Source of the DNA: Bacteroidales bacterium
Lineage (GTDB): Bacteria; Bacteroidota; Bacteroidia; Bacteroidales; TTA-H9
Length of the DNA stretch: 63,021 nucleotides
Assembly (NCBI GenBank): GCA_028689615.1
Contig: JAQVCV010000018.1
Location: forward strand, 1-63,021
Reading direction: 5' to 3'
Every line of letters starts with the position of its first letter. Position 1 is the first letter of the stretch. The notes below the pieces were generated by a model. The model was not told the DNA's origin. It made no database searches and saw nothing but the letters and a program-made list of their open reading frames with translations. Both the position numbers and the translations under genes were made by a program. Positions 26,960-34,815 of this stretch are shown here, in pieces.

Positions 26960-26981
26960 ACCTGTCTGGTCACTTTTTAAC

Positions 26982-27018
26982 AAGAAGCTCCTGACTCCAA
27001 CCGGATAAGGAGCTTCTT
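26982..27018 (+). terminator. Terminator after the LPP20 lipoprotein
   Basis: A perfect 11-bp stem (AAGAAGCTCCT with AGGAGCTTCTT, 15-nt loop) follows the stop by 22 nt. The trailing sequence (ATCCTTTAATTC) is only weakly T-rich, so it may be leaky. Confidence 0.6.
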
Positions 27019-27053
27019 ATCCTTTAATTCAGTGCATTTTTTATTGTTGTACA

Positions 27054-28193
27054 ATGTATATCACCGGGATTGAATTATGCGCGTGTACCTTGTCTCCTGA
27101 TGATTCTAACCCATCTGCTGGCAGGTATTTAAGAACAGTGTTTCTGGCAATTCTTGTTTTTCAGGCTTTTGTTTTAGCGGCTCAGTCCGATAGCGCTCGC
27201 GGGCAATTGTTATCCAACTTTTACCAGGAAGGGTCTAACAATGAAATCCACCAACAAACACCTGTTGCCACACGTTCTGCCCTGCCGCCCCAGCTATGGA
27301 GCCTGTCTAATCCGGCAGCCATCGGCATCTCCGATCCCGGACTCGATTCTGCAACCGCTCTGAGGCAGGCTTTTCTCCGGTCTTTGTTTGTGAAAGCACT
27401 TGCTAAAGCTTCTTCTATTCAAATGGTTGCAGAAAATTTTAAATCTTTGAAGGAGTCGGCCAATGGTGTTAAAACGCGCTTCGAAGAGATGTACACTGTA
27501 ACTTCAACTCTTCAATTTGATTCGCTTCCTCAAATCAAAGAGGTTTATAGGCTTACCAATGGCGAAACCATTGTTGTTCTCGATGAAACCTGTGCTTCAA
27601 CGGGTCTGGTGCGCTCATCTGACTCTGCTGATCAACCTGCTTCGCATCCCGATACCGCCCAACCATCAAATGCAGGCATGATTGAAACGGTTTGCACCCT
27701 TTACCACCTCGAAGTGGCCGCTGACCGTTCGCAACAGGTGTTTCGAACAGAATACTCGATCAAACCATCCAACTCTGACTTTTTAACAGATGAGGAGTTG
27801 TTTGGTTATACCTCGGTAAATGGCCGCTGGTGCAATTTTACCTCCATCTGGAACGGTAAAGAGATGGTATCAGGCAATACCCGTTACTATTACTTCACCG
27901 CAAATCCTCCACCTCCTCCCGATTCTACCCTTGTAGGAAAACTGGGCATGGCTTCTGTCGAAGGGCTGTGGCCAGCTTTAATAACAGGTATTTTGTGGCA
28001 GATAACAGGAATTGATGCTGATAGCAATACAACCATCAAACAGGTGGCCGATAATTACAATCAAACCCGCCGCGATTTAAGCCGGGTTGTTGAATCACAT
28101 AATTTATTGTTTAAAATCAATAAGTTAGCATATGAGTCGGGAAAGTTGTTTACCTTGATTGATATTGAAATCATCCAAAACTACCAACAATGA
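27054..28193 (+). CDS. Exported LPP20-like protein of unknown function
   Basis: The 379-residue protein has a hydrophobic signal segment at about residues 28-43 (TVFLAILVFQAFVLAAQ) after an unusually long polar N-terminus; no later in-frame ATG precedes the core. Residues about 95-185 (ALRQAFLRSLFVKALAKAS, then a helix, then RFEEMYTVTS and GETIVVLDE) repeat the LPP20-like pattern of the two preceding genes. The C-terminal half is not recognised. Its TGA overlaps the next ATG (ATGA at 28190), indicating translational coupling to the transglutaminase-like gene. Confidence 0.6.
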   Translation: MYITGIELCACTLSPDDSNPSAGRYLRTVFLAILVFQAFVLAAQSDSARGQLLSNFYQEGSNNEIHQQTPVATRSALPPQLWSLSNPAAIGISDPGLDSATALRQAFLRSLFVKALAKASSIQMVAENFKSLKESANGVKTRFEEMYTVTSTLQFDSLPQIKEVYRLTNGETIVVLDETCASTGLVRSSDSADQPASHPDTAQPSNAGMIETVCTLYHLEVAADRSQQVFRTEYSIKPSNSDFLTDEELFGYTSVNGRWCNFTSIWNGKEMVSGNTRYYYFTANPPPPPDSTLVGKLGMASVEGLWPALITGILWQITGIDADSNTTIKQVADNYNQTRRDLSRVVESHNLLFKINKLAYESGKLFTLIDIEIIQNYQQ

Positions 28194-30829
28194 AAAAGAA
28201 ATTACATCTCATGTTAATTGTTCTCTTCCAATTAACCTGCCTGATGGCAGGAGCTCAAACCTGGGAAGAGTACAAAAAACAGGAAGAGGAGAACTTCCGC
28301 AAATTCAGGCAAGCCGAAGAAGCTTATCTGGAAAAAATGAAAAAAGACTTTCAAAACTGGGTTGATGAACGCGACAAGGAATTCAGTTCATTCCTGAAAG
28401 GAGAATGGAAGCCTTATAAAGTTGAAGATGCTGAAAAACAACCCGAAAAACCCAAACCTGTGGTGTTGCCCGAGTATGTTGCCCCGGCTGAGCCCACGCG
28501 CCGTGAAATCAAACCAATCACCACCAAGCCTGTAGCCATGGCTCCTGTTGCTGTTCCGGCTTTTGTGCCTCAGCCGCCAGTTCGACGGCCGGTAACACCG
28601 GTGGTTGGTGCAGCACCCGTTACCTTCAGGTTTTATGATGTTCCGGTTTATCTTGACTACGACCGTGCGTTTGAAGTTGCTGTGCCTTCGTCAGGAAAGC
28701 AGGCTATAGCATCTTACTGGGATAAAGCCAGCAAAACCAATTATGCTGCTTTGGTGCAATCGCTTCTTAACCAGAAAGAGTTGATGAACCTTAACGATTT
28801 TGCTTATTATTTGCTGGTCAGTAAGTTTGCAGAGAATGTTTACCCAACTAACGAAACCGGTCAGACCCTGGCCACCTGGTTTTTGATGCTGCGATCGGGT
28901 TATGGTGTGAGGCTGGCTACGCAGGGAAACAATATTGTGTTGTTGATGCCCTCCAGGTCGATGGTTTATGGAAAAGGTTACCTTACCGAAGACGGAATGA
29001 ATTACTATATCATGTCCAAAACAGAAGGAACTTCGCTCAATACCTACGATAAGGACTACGCTGGAGCCAACCGCCCAATCGATTTCAATATTACATCACC
29101 AGTTGATTTAGGGCGAAAAGCGGCCACCAAAACGCTAAAATTTAATTATAAAGGCAAAGATGTACAGGTTCTCGTTGCCTACGATCCCGGATTGATAAAA
29201 CTTTACAAAGATTTTCCGCAATTGGGAATGGATGTTTATTTCAATTCAGCAGTTTCATTGCAACTTAAAGAGTCGCTGGCTGCATCCTTGCAACCCATGT
29301 TGGCAGGGATGGAAGAATCAGTGGCCGTTGACTTTCTGTTGAGCTTCGTTCAAAATGCTTTTGCCTATAAAACCGACCCGGAACAGTTTGGATACGAAAA
29401 GTTCTTCTTTGCCGATGAGTTGTTTTTTTATCCTTTTTGCGATTGCGAAGACCGCTCTGTACTTTTCTCCTATCTCGTGCGCGAGTTGGTTGGCCTCGAT
29501 GTCGTTGGTCTTGAGTATCCTGAACACATGGCCACGGCAGTCTGTTTCTCAAAACCAACATCAGGCGACTATGTTAAAGTTGGCAATCGCAATTTCGTGG
29601 TTTCTGATCCCACATACATTGGGGCTCCGATAGGGAAAACAATGCCCAATTTTACAGGTGTTTCGCCCACTGTAATACCCATGGAGAACCCTCGTGGAAC
29701 TGAAAATCTGGAACGTAGTCTTTGGGCCAAACTGGAGGCAGGAGGGTGTTACCGCGGTAGCAATCTTGACAATTTGGTGAAGCTAACCGATGGATCGATG
29801 GTGGCAACGGGGTTTTACTCCGGGTCAGCTAATTTTGGCGGGAAAGCATTACCCGTTGTTGATAAGCAGAATGCCTGTTTTGTCGGAAAGATTGGCTCTG
29901 ATGGTTCACCGCATTGGGTTTCAGCTTTGCGATCAACCGTAAATGCCGTTGGCATAGCTGCCACCACCGATCAAAGGGGCAATGTTTACGTGTCAGGATC
30001 GTTCAGGGGGACCTTGAGTGCTCAATCTGTCACTCTTTCATCGGCTTCAAATCAGCCCGATGGCTTTGTCGCTTCTTTCTCCGCAAGTGGTAATCTCCGA
30101 TGGATCAAAAAATTAAATCTTGATTCAGTTCCAGGGGATGCTCCCGTTTCATTCTCTGCGTCTTTCACTTTGGAAGGGAAGAATTTAGGAATGCAAAAAT
30201 CAGGCGTACACGACGATTTTAGCCAGTACGGTCTTTTTGCGGATGCATCGGGCAGGGTGGTTTACAACGGTATTGTGAACAGGGTATTTGCCACAACACC
30301 TGCAGCATCATCTTTTGCATCGGGCGGTGTAGCGGCTTCGCCCGAAGTGCTTAAAAAAGAAAATGATGCCTTTATCGATGCCAATACCGACAGGGGAGTG
30401 GCAGGCCTTTTTGCTGCAATTAACCTCGTTCGTAACATGAATGTGGTCTTATCAGGAAAAGATGCACAGGCAGCTCTCGATAAATTCAACCCGGGATTTA
30501 AATCAAAATCACCCAAGATTTACCAGAATATTGGCCGGATTTCGTTCGTGAAGAACAACAATGGTGTGATCTCTGTCATCACTGAGAAAGGTAATGATAT
30601 TATGTTCGATAAAATCAGGGTCCGGAATAACGCGCAGTTGAGTATCACAACACTCCCATCAGGCGATTACCAATTCGATGTGCTTTCCGGAGTTAAAGTT
30701 GGCAAGATGGTTGTGTGGTACGATCTTAATTTTATCAGGCTCTTCAGATCCAATGGTGATATGATGTTCGATTACGATTCAGACCATTCGCAGCAGAAAG
30801 TGAACATGCGAAAAGATATTCTTAAATAA
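28190..30829 (+). CDS. Exported transglutaminase-like protein with propeller repeats
   Basis: The 879-residue protein has a signal peptide (1-22), a charged coiled-coil (about 24-75, Glu/Lys-rich), a Pro-rich stalk (about 84-145), a transglutaminase-core domain (about 370-490) and SBBP-like beta-propeller repeats (about 510-660). The papain-like triad fits Cys419 (CDCEDRSVLF), His446 (PEHMATAV) and Asp473 (VVSDPTY). Such domains act as transglutaminases, peptidases or amidases; which one cannot be told. The C-terminal 200 residues are unassigned. Start and stop overlap with the upstream gene fixes the start. Coupled with the LPP20-like protein and next to a caspase, it may act on surface proteins. 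Confidence 0.7.
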   Translation: MKKKLHLMLIVLFQLTCLMAGAQTWEEYKKQEEENFRKFRQAEEAYLEKMKKDFQNWVDERDKEFSSFLKGEWKPYKVEDAEKQPEKPKPVVLPEYVAPAEPTRREIKPITTKPVAMAPVAVPAFVPQPPVRRPVTPVVGAAPVTFRFYDVPVYLDYDRAFEVAVPSSGKQAIASYWDKASKTNYAALVQSLLNQKELMNLNDFAYYLLVSKFAENVYPTNETGQTLATWFLMLRSGYGVRLATQGNNIVLLMPSRSMVYGKGYLTEDGMNYYIMSKTEGTSLNTYDKDYAGANRPIDFNITSPVDLGRKAATKTLKFNYKGKDVQVLVAYDPGLIKLYKDFPQLGMDVYFNSAVSLQLKESLAASLQPMLAGMEESVAVDFLLSFVQNAFAYKTDPEQFGYEKFFFADELFFYPFCDCEDRSVLFSYLVRELVGLDVVGLEYPEHMATAVCFSKPTSGDYVKVGNRNFVVSDPTYIGAPIGKTMPNFTGVSPTVIPMENPRGTENLERSLWAKLEAGGCYRGSNLDNLVKLTDGSMVATGFYSGSANFGGKALPVVDKQNACFVGKIGSDGSPHWVSALRSTVNAVGIAATTDQRGNVYVSGSFRGTLSAQSVTLSSASNQPDGFVASFSASGNLRWIKKLNLDSVPGDAPVSFSASFTLEGKNLGMQKSGVHDDFSQYGLFADASGRVVYNGIVNRVFATTPAASSFASGGVAASPEVLKKENDAFIDANTDRGVAGLFAAINLVRNMNVVLSGKDAQAALDKFNPGFKSKSPKIYQNIGRISFVKNNNGVISVITEKGNDIMFDKIRVRNNAQLSITTLPSGDYQFDVLSGVKVGKMVVWYDLNFIRLFRSNGDMMFDYDSDHSQQKVNMRKDILK

Positions 30830-30863
30830 GATGTATAATCATTAAAACAAAATCATTTTCAAG

Positions 30864-31628
30864 ATGAAACGAATTATTTATTTGCTAATCATGATGTTGC
30901 CACTTAGTGGTTTTTCTCAGTTCGACAAAATGCTCGATGTGCTCGACGATGTGGATACCGAAATGAGTGAAGGCAAACTTGTCCTTCGGTTTTTTAATGC
31001 TGAAAATGGTGAAATAGTTGATGGTGCTCAGGTTAACATTGAGGGGCTTGGCGATTTTTCATCCGATTTGCAGGGTCGCGTCTTGATTGATATTCCCGAG
31101 GATGGCCGTTATGCTTTTACTTTCTCGAAGAAAGGCTTTATCAAAGCCAATTATCAGTTTGAAGTGACCGCCGGAACCATTTTCTACAACCGGTTCTCGG
31201 TTTGTCCTGTTCTGGATTTTGGATCACTCAGAGTAGTTCTTGAATGGGCACGCAAGCCTAAAGATCTTGATGCACACCTTGTTAAGGAAGGAGGTTACCA
31301 TATTTCCTACCAAAATCTGCACGTCTCTTCTGATGGCTTGGCCCGGTTAGATCGAGACGATCGTGATGGCTTCGGACCTGAAACCATTACTGTGAAAAAT
31401 GTGGATGAACGTGCTGTATATACTTATTTCATAAAGAATTACACCGATAAAGACAGTCCGCGCAGCCGCAACCTGTCCAATTCTAAAGCCATAGTGAGGG
31501 TGTATGGTAACAACGAACTGATGCACACCTGGCAAATAACACCCGATCAGCGTGGAACATCCTGGAAAGTGTTTACTATTTCAAACGGCAGAATTCAGGC
31601 AGAAAATCAGGTAAACAACATCTATTAA
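30864..31628 (+). CDS. Exported YfaP/DUF2135-like protein
   Basis: The 254-residue protein has a signal peptide (1-18, cleaved near GFSQ), a carboxypeptidase-regulatory-like beta domain (about 35-115; NAENGEIVDGAQVNIEG) and a C-terminal DUF2135/YfaP-like domain (about 122-250) with its signatures LEWARKPKDLDAHLV, RDDRDGFGPETITV, SKAIVRVYG and WKVFTI. The function of this domain is unknown, but it occurs in exported proteins. It is the last gene of the cluster, 34 nt after the transglutaminase-like gene. No clear terminator follows. Confidence 0.7.
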   Translation: MKRIIYLLIMMLPLSGFSQFDKMLDVLDDVDTEMSEGKLVLRFFNAENGEIVDGAQVNIEGLGDFSSDLQGRVLIDIPEDGRYAFTFSKKGFIKANYQFEVTAGTIFYNRFSVCPVLDFGSLRVVLEWARKPKDLDAHLVKEGGYHISYQNLHVSSDGLARLDRDDRDGFGPETITVKNVDERAVYTYFIKNYTDKDSPRSRNLSNSKAIVRVYGNNELMHTWQITPDQRGTSWKVFTISNGRIQAENQVNNIY

Positions 31629-31823
31629 CAAGTTTTTTTTGGATGAATTGCCACAAGTTTTGTATTCTGATTTTTTGACAGTGCCTGGCTTTGTTTTAAG
31701 AATAGTCTAAGATCTATTTCAACGCCCTGATTCATTGGCTCTTCTTGGTAAATGGCCGGTTGAATTGCCTTCCGGTTGAAGATATACCGAAGGGCATGTG
31801 GTAATTATTATCCTGTTATCCAG

Positions 31824-31859
31824 TTTGTTGGCTTAGGGAAGAAAGTTTCTTTACTTTTG
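31824..31859 (+). promoter_or_regulatory. Promoter for kdsB
   Basis: TACTTTTG at 31852-31859 matches TAnnTTTG and TTTGTTG at 31824-31830 is a -33-like element. The predicted start is about 15 nt before the kdsB ATG. The remaining 31629-31820 stretch shows no gene. Confidence 0.6.
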
Positions 31860-31880
31860 CCGGCAAATTAATTGTAGCGC

Positions 31881-32624
31881 ATGAAGTACACAGGCATCAT
31901 TCCGGCACGTTATGCTTCGAGCCGTTTTCCAGGGAAACCCCTGGTCATGATCGACGGGAAATCGATGATCATGAGAGTTTATGAACAAGCTATAAAAGTA
32001 TCTGGTTTTGATCAGGTTGTTGTAGCCACCGACGATGAAGCCATTTTTAACCATGTAAAAAAGCAGGGTGGTAAGGTGATGATGACCTCTTCGCAACATG
32101 GCAGCGGTACCGAAAGATGTTTTGAAGTGGCACACAATCTGGGCCTTGTGAATGAAGAACAAGTGGTGGTAAACATCCAGGGTGATGAACCATTCATCGA
32201 CCCGGCTCAAATTGAAAGAGTAATGGCTTCGTTTGCTGATGCTTCGGTTGAAATTGCTACTCTGGCAAAGAAAATCGACGATTTAACGGAACTTTTAAGT
32301 CCCAATTCCGTTAAAGTAGCCCTCGGCGAAAACGGCCAGGCTGTTTATTTCAGTAGGCATCCTGTTCCCTTTGCCCGCGGGGTGGATCAGCCTGACTGGC
32401 TCCAACACCATACTTATTACAAGCATGTAGGTCTTTATGCCTACAAAGCATCGGTGTTGAAAAGATTGGTTGGTTTGTCGCCATCGGCGATCGAACTTGC
32501 TGAATCGTTGGAGCAACTGCGGTGGCTGGCTCATGGGTTCAAAATTTCGGTTGAATTGACCGATATTGAAAGCCAGGCCGTTGATATCCCCGAGGATTTG
32601 TTAAAGTTTAATCCCAAAGTTTGA
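31881..32624 (+). CDS. kdsB: 3-deoxy-manno-octulosonate cytidylyltransferase
   Basis: KdsB activates Kdo with CTP to CMP-Kdo for lipid A-core synthesis in the cytoplasm. The 247-residue protein is a normal-length member: nucleotide-binding N-terminus IIPARYASSRFPGKPL, VVATDDEAI, MTSSQHGSGTER, VNIQGDEPFI (Asp metal ligand), and YFSRHPVPF with the C-terminal HVGLYAYKASVL. It is preceded by its own promoter and is probably monocistronic or read through into the next gene 60 nt downstream. Confidence 0.95.
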   Translation: MKYTGIIPARYASSRFPGKPLVMIDGKSMIMRVYEQAIKVSGFDQVVVATDDEAIFNHVKKQGGKVMMTSSQHGSGTERCFEVAHNLGLVNEEQVVVNIQGDEPFIDPAQIERVMASFADASVEIATLAKKIDDLTELLSPNSVKVALGENGQAVYFSRHPVPFARGVDQPDWLQHHTYYKHVGLYAYKASVLKRLVGLSPSAIELAESLEQLRWLAHGFKISVELTDIESQAVDIPEDLLKFNPKV

Positions 32625-32684
32625 TTCGTTTGCCTGATTATACTAAATTTGTTGCTGCGAACAGGGTAAGCCTTTCTTAAATTT

Positions 32685-33704
32685 ATGAATTTGAATGAAT
32701 TATTAATCGAGTTACTTTATACCCATGATTGTGTGGTTATTCCCGGAGTTGGTGGCTTCTTGCTCAACTACTCCGCAGCCACCATTCACCCTGTTCAACA
32801 TTTTTTTCAGCCCCCTTCCCGAACCATCGCCTTTAATTCAGCAATAAACTCCAACGATGGTTTGCTTGCAAGTGCAATTTCATCAAAACTGGGGATTTCA
32901 TTTTCCGATTCGATGGAGAAAGTGAGGTCGTATGCTCTAGATATCAATTTAAAACTACAGACCGCTGGCTCATTTCAGTTTGAATCGCTGGGACGACTTT
33001 TGTCAACACCCGACGGTCTGGTAAGTTTTGAACCCGAAAAAGGTCTGAATCTGTTGGCAGATGCCTATGGGCTGCCATCTTTTTCATCTCCTGCGATTAA
33101 CAGAGGAACTTACCACCCGACTCAACCCTCCGGGCGTCTCAACCGAAAACCGAAACGCAATTCTGCCGCTCTTCCCGTTTTTGCACGGTGGGTGTTGATG
33201 ATCCTTCCCATCATTGCTGTGGGTTCATGGCTCTATTTCAATGCCGGACCATCGCCTATTCAACCTGCTGATAAAGCCAGTTTCGGGTTTGAATCGCTAA
33301 CACAACCTGTCGATTCTAAACCAGCACCCGAAACCATTTCAAATCAGGCTGAAACACCAAACGATATTTTGCCCGATGTCAGACCTTCGAAATTGAAAGA
33401 GGAGCCAGTCACAGAAGCCGAACCTGTTTCACCAGCACCAGAGGGTAAAGGATCTGAAGTTTTTGATTGTCAGGAAGGACGTTGCTATTGCATCGTGGTG
33501 GGGTGTTTCGCCAATCAATCGAATGTTGATAACATGTTGGTACGACTTGAAAAACTGGGAATTGCCGGTTTTGCTGATGGTCTGACTGCGAGTGGTCTCA
33601 GAAGGGTTTGCGCTGGAAAATACCCCAATTATCAGAAAGCGGTGGCCGATTTGGAATTGATAAGAGTACAGGTTGCCGGCGATGCCTGGCTCTACAAATT
33701 GTAA
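32685..33704 (+). CDS. HU-CCDC81 domain + membrane segment + SPOR protein
   Basis: The 339-residue protein has an HU-CCDC81-type DNA-binding-like domain (two modules, about 1-130; HDCVVIPGVGGFLLNYS), one membrane segment (about 166-185), a Pro/Glu-rich linker and a C-terminal SPOR domain (about 267-339; CYCIVVGCF). SPOR domains bind peptidoglycan stripped of stem peptides at division sites. The topology places the HU part in the cytoplasm and SPOR in the periplasm. Such proteins are typical of Bacteroidota; the role is inferred as cell-division or envelope associated. Confidence 0.8.
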   Translation: MNLNELLIELLYTHDCVVIPGVGGFLLNYSAATIHPVQHFFQPPSRTIAFNSAINSNDGLLASAISSKLGISFSDSMEKVRSYALDINLKLQTAGSFQFESLGRLLSTPDGLVSFEPEKGLNLLADAYGLPSFSSPAINRGTYHPTQPSGRLNRKPKRNSAALPVFARWVLMILPIIAVGSWLYFNAGPSPIQPADKASFGFESLTQPVDSKPAPETISNQAETPNDILPDVRPSKLKEEPVTEAEPVSPAPEGKGSEVFDCQEGRCYCIVVGCFANQSNVDNMLVRLEKLGIAGFADGLTASGLRRVCAGKYPNYQKAVADLELIRVQVAGDAWLYKL

Positions 33705-33743
33705 CCGAGCCTTGAAGGCATCGGGTATGTAAATTATTTCATT

Positions 33744-34409
33744 GTGTCGAAGAAAAACAAACTTATTCATTTTGAGGAAGTGAAGAGCTATCCTCATTTT
33801 TTTGAACCTGTTTATAGCGAATTGGTAACGGGTTTTCAATACAAAGGGAACTGGAATAGTTTTTTTGGTAACAACAATCCCGTTACTATTGAAGTGGGAT
33901 GTGGAAAAGCCGAATATTCCTTTTACCTTGCTGGTAAGTATCCAGAAAGAAATTTTGTGGCTCTCGACATTAAAGGAGCCCGGATGTGGCGTGGTGCGCA
34001 CGACTCCCTTAAGGCTGGTCTCAAAAACATCGCCTTTGTCAGAACACATATACAAATGGTGCCATCGGTATTTGGCCCTGGTGAGGTTTCAGAAATCTGG
34101 ATCCCCTTTCCCGACCCACAACCCCAACTTTCAAGGGAAAAAAAAAGGCTTACCTCCTCAACTATGCTCAATCGTTATCGCCAGATACTTGCCTCCGATC
34201 ATTTGATCCATTTTAAAACCGATAACCGCCCCCTGTTCGATTACACACTCGATGTGATTTCACAGGAGAAACACAAGCTGTTATACCACACTTTCGATTT
34301 ATACAACTCCGGATTTGATGGCGATGTGAATGGGGTGAGAACTTTTTATGAAAAGCAGTTTTTGGTCAAAGGATTGGATATTAATTATTTACAGATGAAA
34401 TTGAGATGA
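33744..34409 (+). CDS. trmB: tRNA (guanine46-N7)-methyltransferase
   Basis: TrmB methylates G46 in the tRNA variable loop. The 221-residue protein shows the SAM-binding motif EVGCGKAEYSFYLA (about 52), ALDIKGARMWRG, and the family motif IPFPDPQPQLSREKKRL where others have FPDPWPKxRHxKRR. The frame begins at GTG 33744 (VSKKNKLIHF), with no ATG upstream of the conserved FFEPVYSE start region, so a GTG start is the simplest reading. The stop overlaps the next gene by four bases. Confidence 0.9.
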   Translation: MSKKNKLIHFEEVKSYPHFFEPVYSELVTGFQYKGNWNSFFGNNNPVTIEVGCGKAEYSFYLAGKYPERNFVALDIKGARMWRGAHDSLKAGLKNIAFVRTHIQMVPSVFGPGEVSEIWIPFPDPQPQLSREKKRLTSSTMLNRYRQILASDHLIHFKTDNRPLFDYTLDVISQEKHKLLYHTFDLYNSGFDGDVNGVRTFYEKQFLVKGLDINYLQMKLR

Positions 34410-34768
34410 TTTCCGTTGATGGTAGCAACAAGGCTTTTTTTGAACGGGTGTATGAGGTTGTAGCTCAAATACCCTGGGGAAGGGTAACAACCTACGGTGC
34501 AATTGCTCGTTATCTGGGTGCAGGCCAATCGGCCAGAATGGTAGGTTGGGCAATGAACCATTCTCATAAACTGGAAATTGAAATTCCAGCACACCGGGTT
34601 GTCAATCGAAAAGGCTTGCTTACCGGGAAGTACCACTTCGGAGGATCATTCGTGATGTCTGAATTGCTGAATAATGAAAATATTAAAGTTGATAACGATC
34701 AGATTGTCAATTTTGAAGACTGCTTTTGGGATCCGGCAGCCGAGTTGCCTATGCCAAAATTGCCATAG
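34406..34768 (+). CDS. Alkyltransferase-like protein (ATL)
   Basis: The 120-residue protein is the C-terminal fold of O6-alkylguanine-DNA alkyltransferase: FFERVYEVVAQIPWGRVTTYGAIARYLG, then the active-site region. The catalytic Cys of PCHRV is replaced by Ala62 (IPAHRVVN), so it cannot transfer alkyl groups to itself. In known ATLs this variant binds O6-alkylguanine and flags the lesion for nucleotide excision repair. It overlaps trmB by ATGA and must be translated with it. Confidence 0.85.
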   Translation: MISVDGSNKAFFERVYEVVAQIPWGRVTTYGAIARYLGAGQSARMVGWAMNHSHKLEIEIPAHRVVNRKGLLTGKYHFGGSFVMSELLNNENIKVDNDQIVNFEDCFWDPAAELPMPKLP

Positions 34769-34776
34769 AAAATATG

Positions 34777-34784
34777 TAAGTTTG
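34777..34784 (+). promoter_or_regulatory. Probable -7 box for the M49-like peptidase gene
   Basis: TAAGTTTG matches TAnnTTTG and lies 31 nt before the ATG, right after the ATL stop. No convincing -33 element is seen. Confidence 0.45.
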
Positions 34785-34815
34785 CACTTAATTATCACCC
34801 AATAAATTCAATTCC

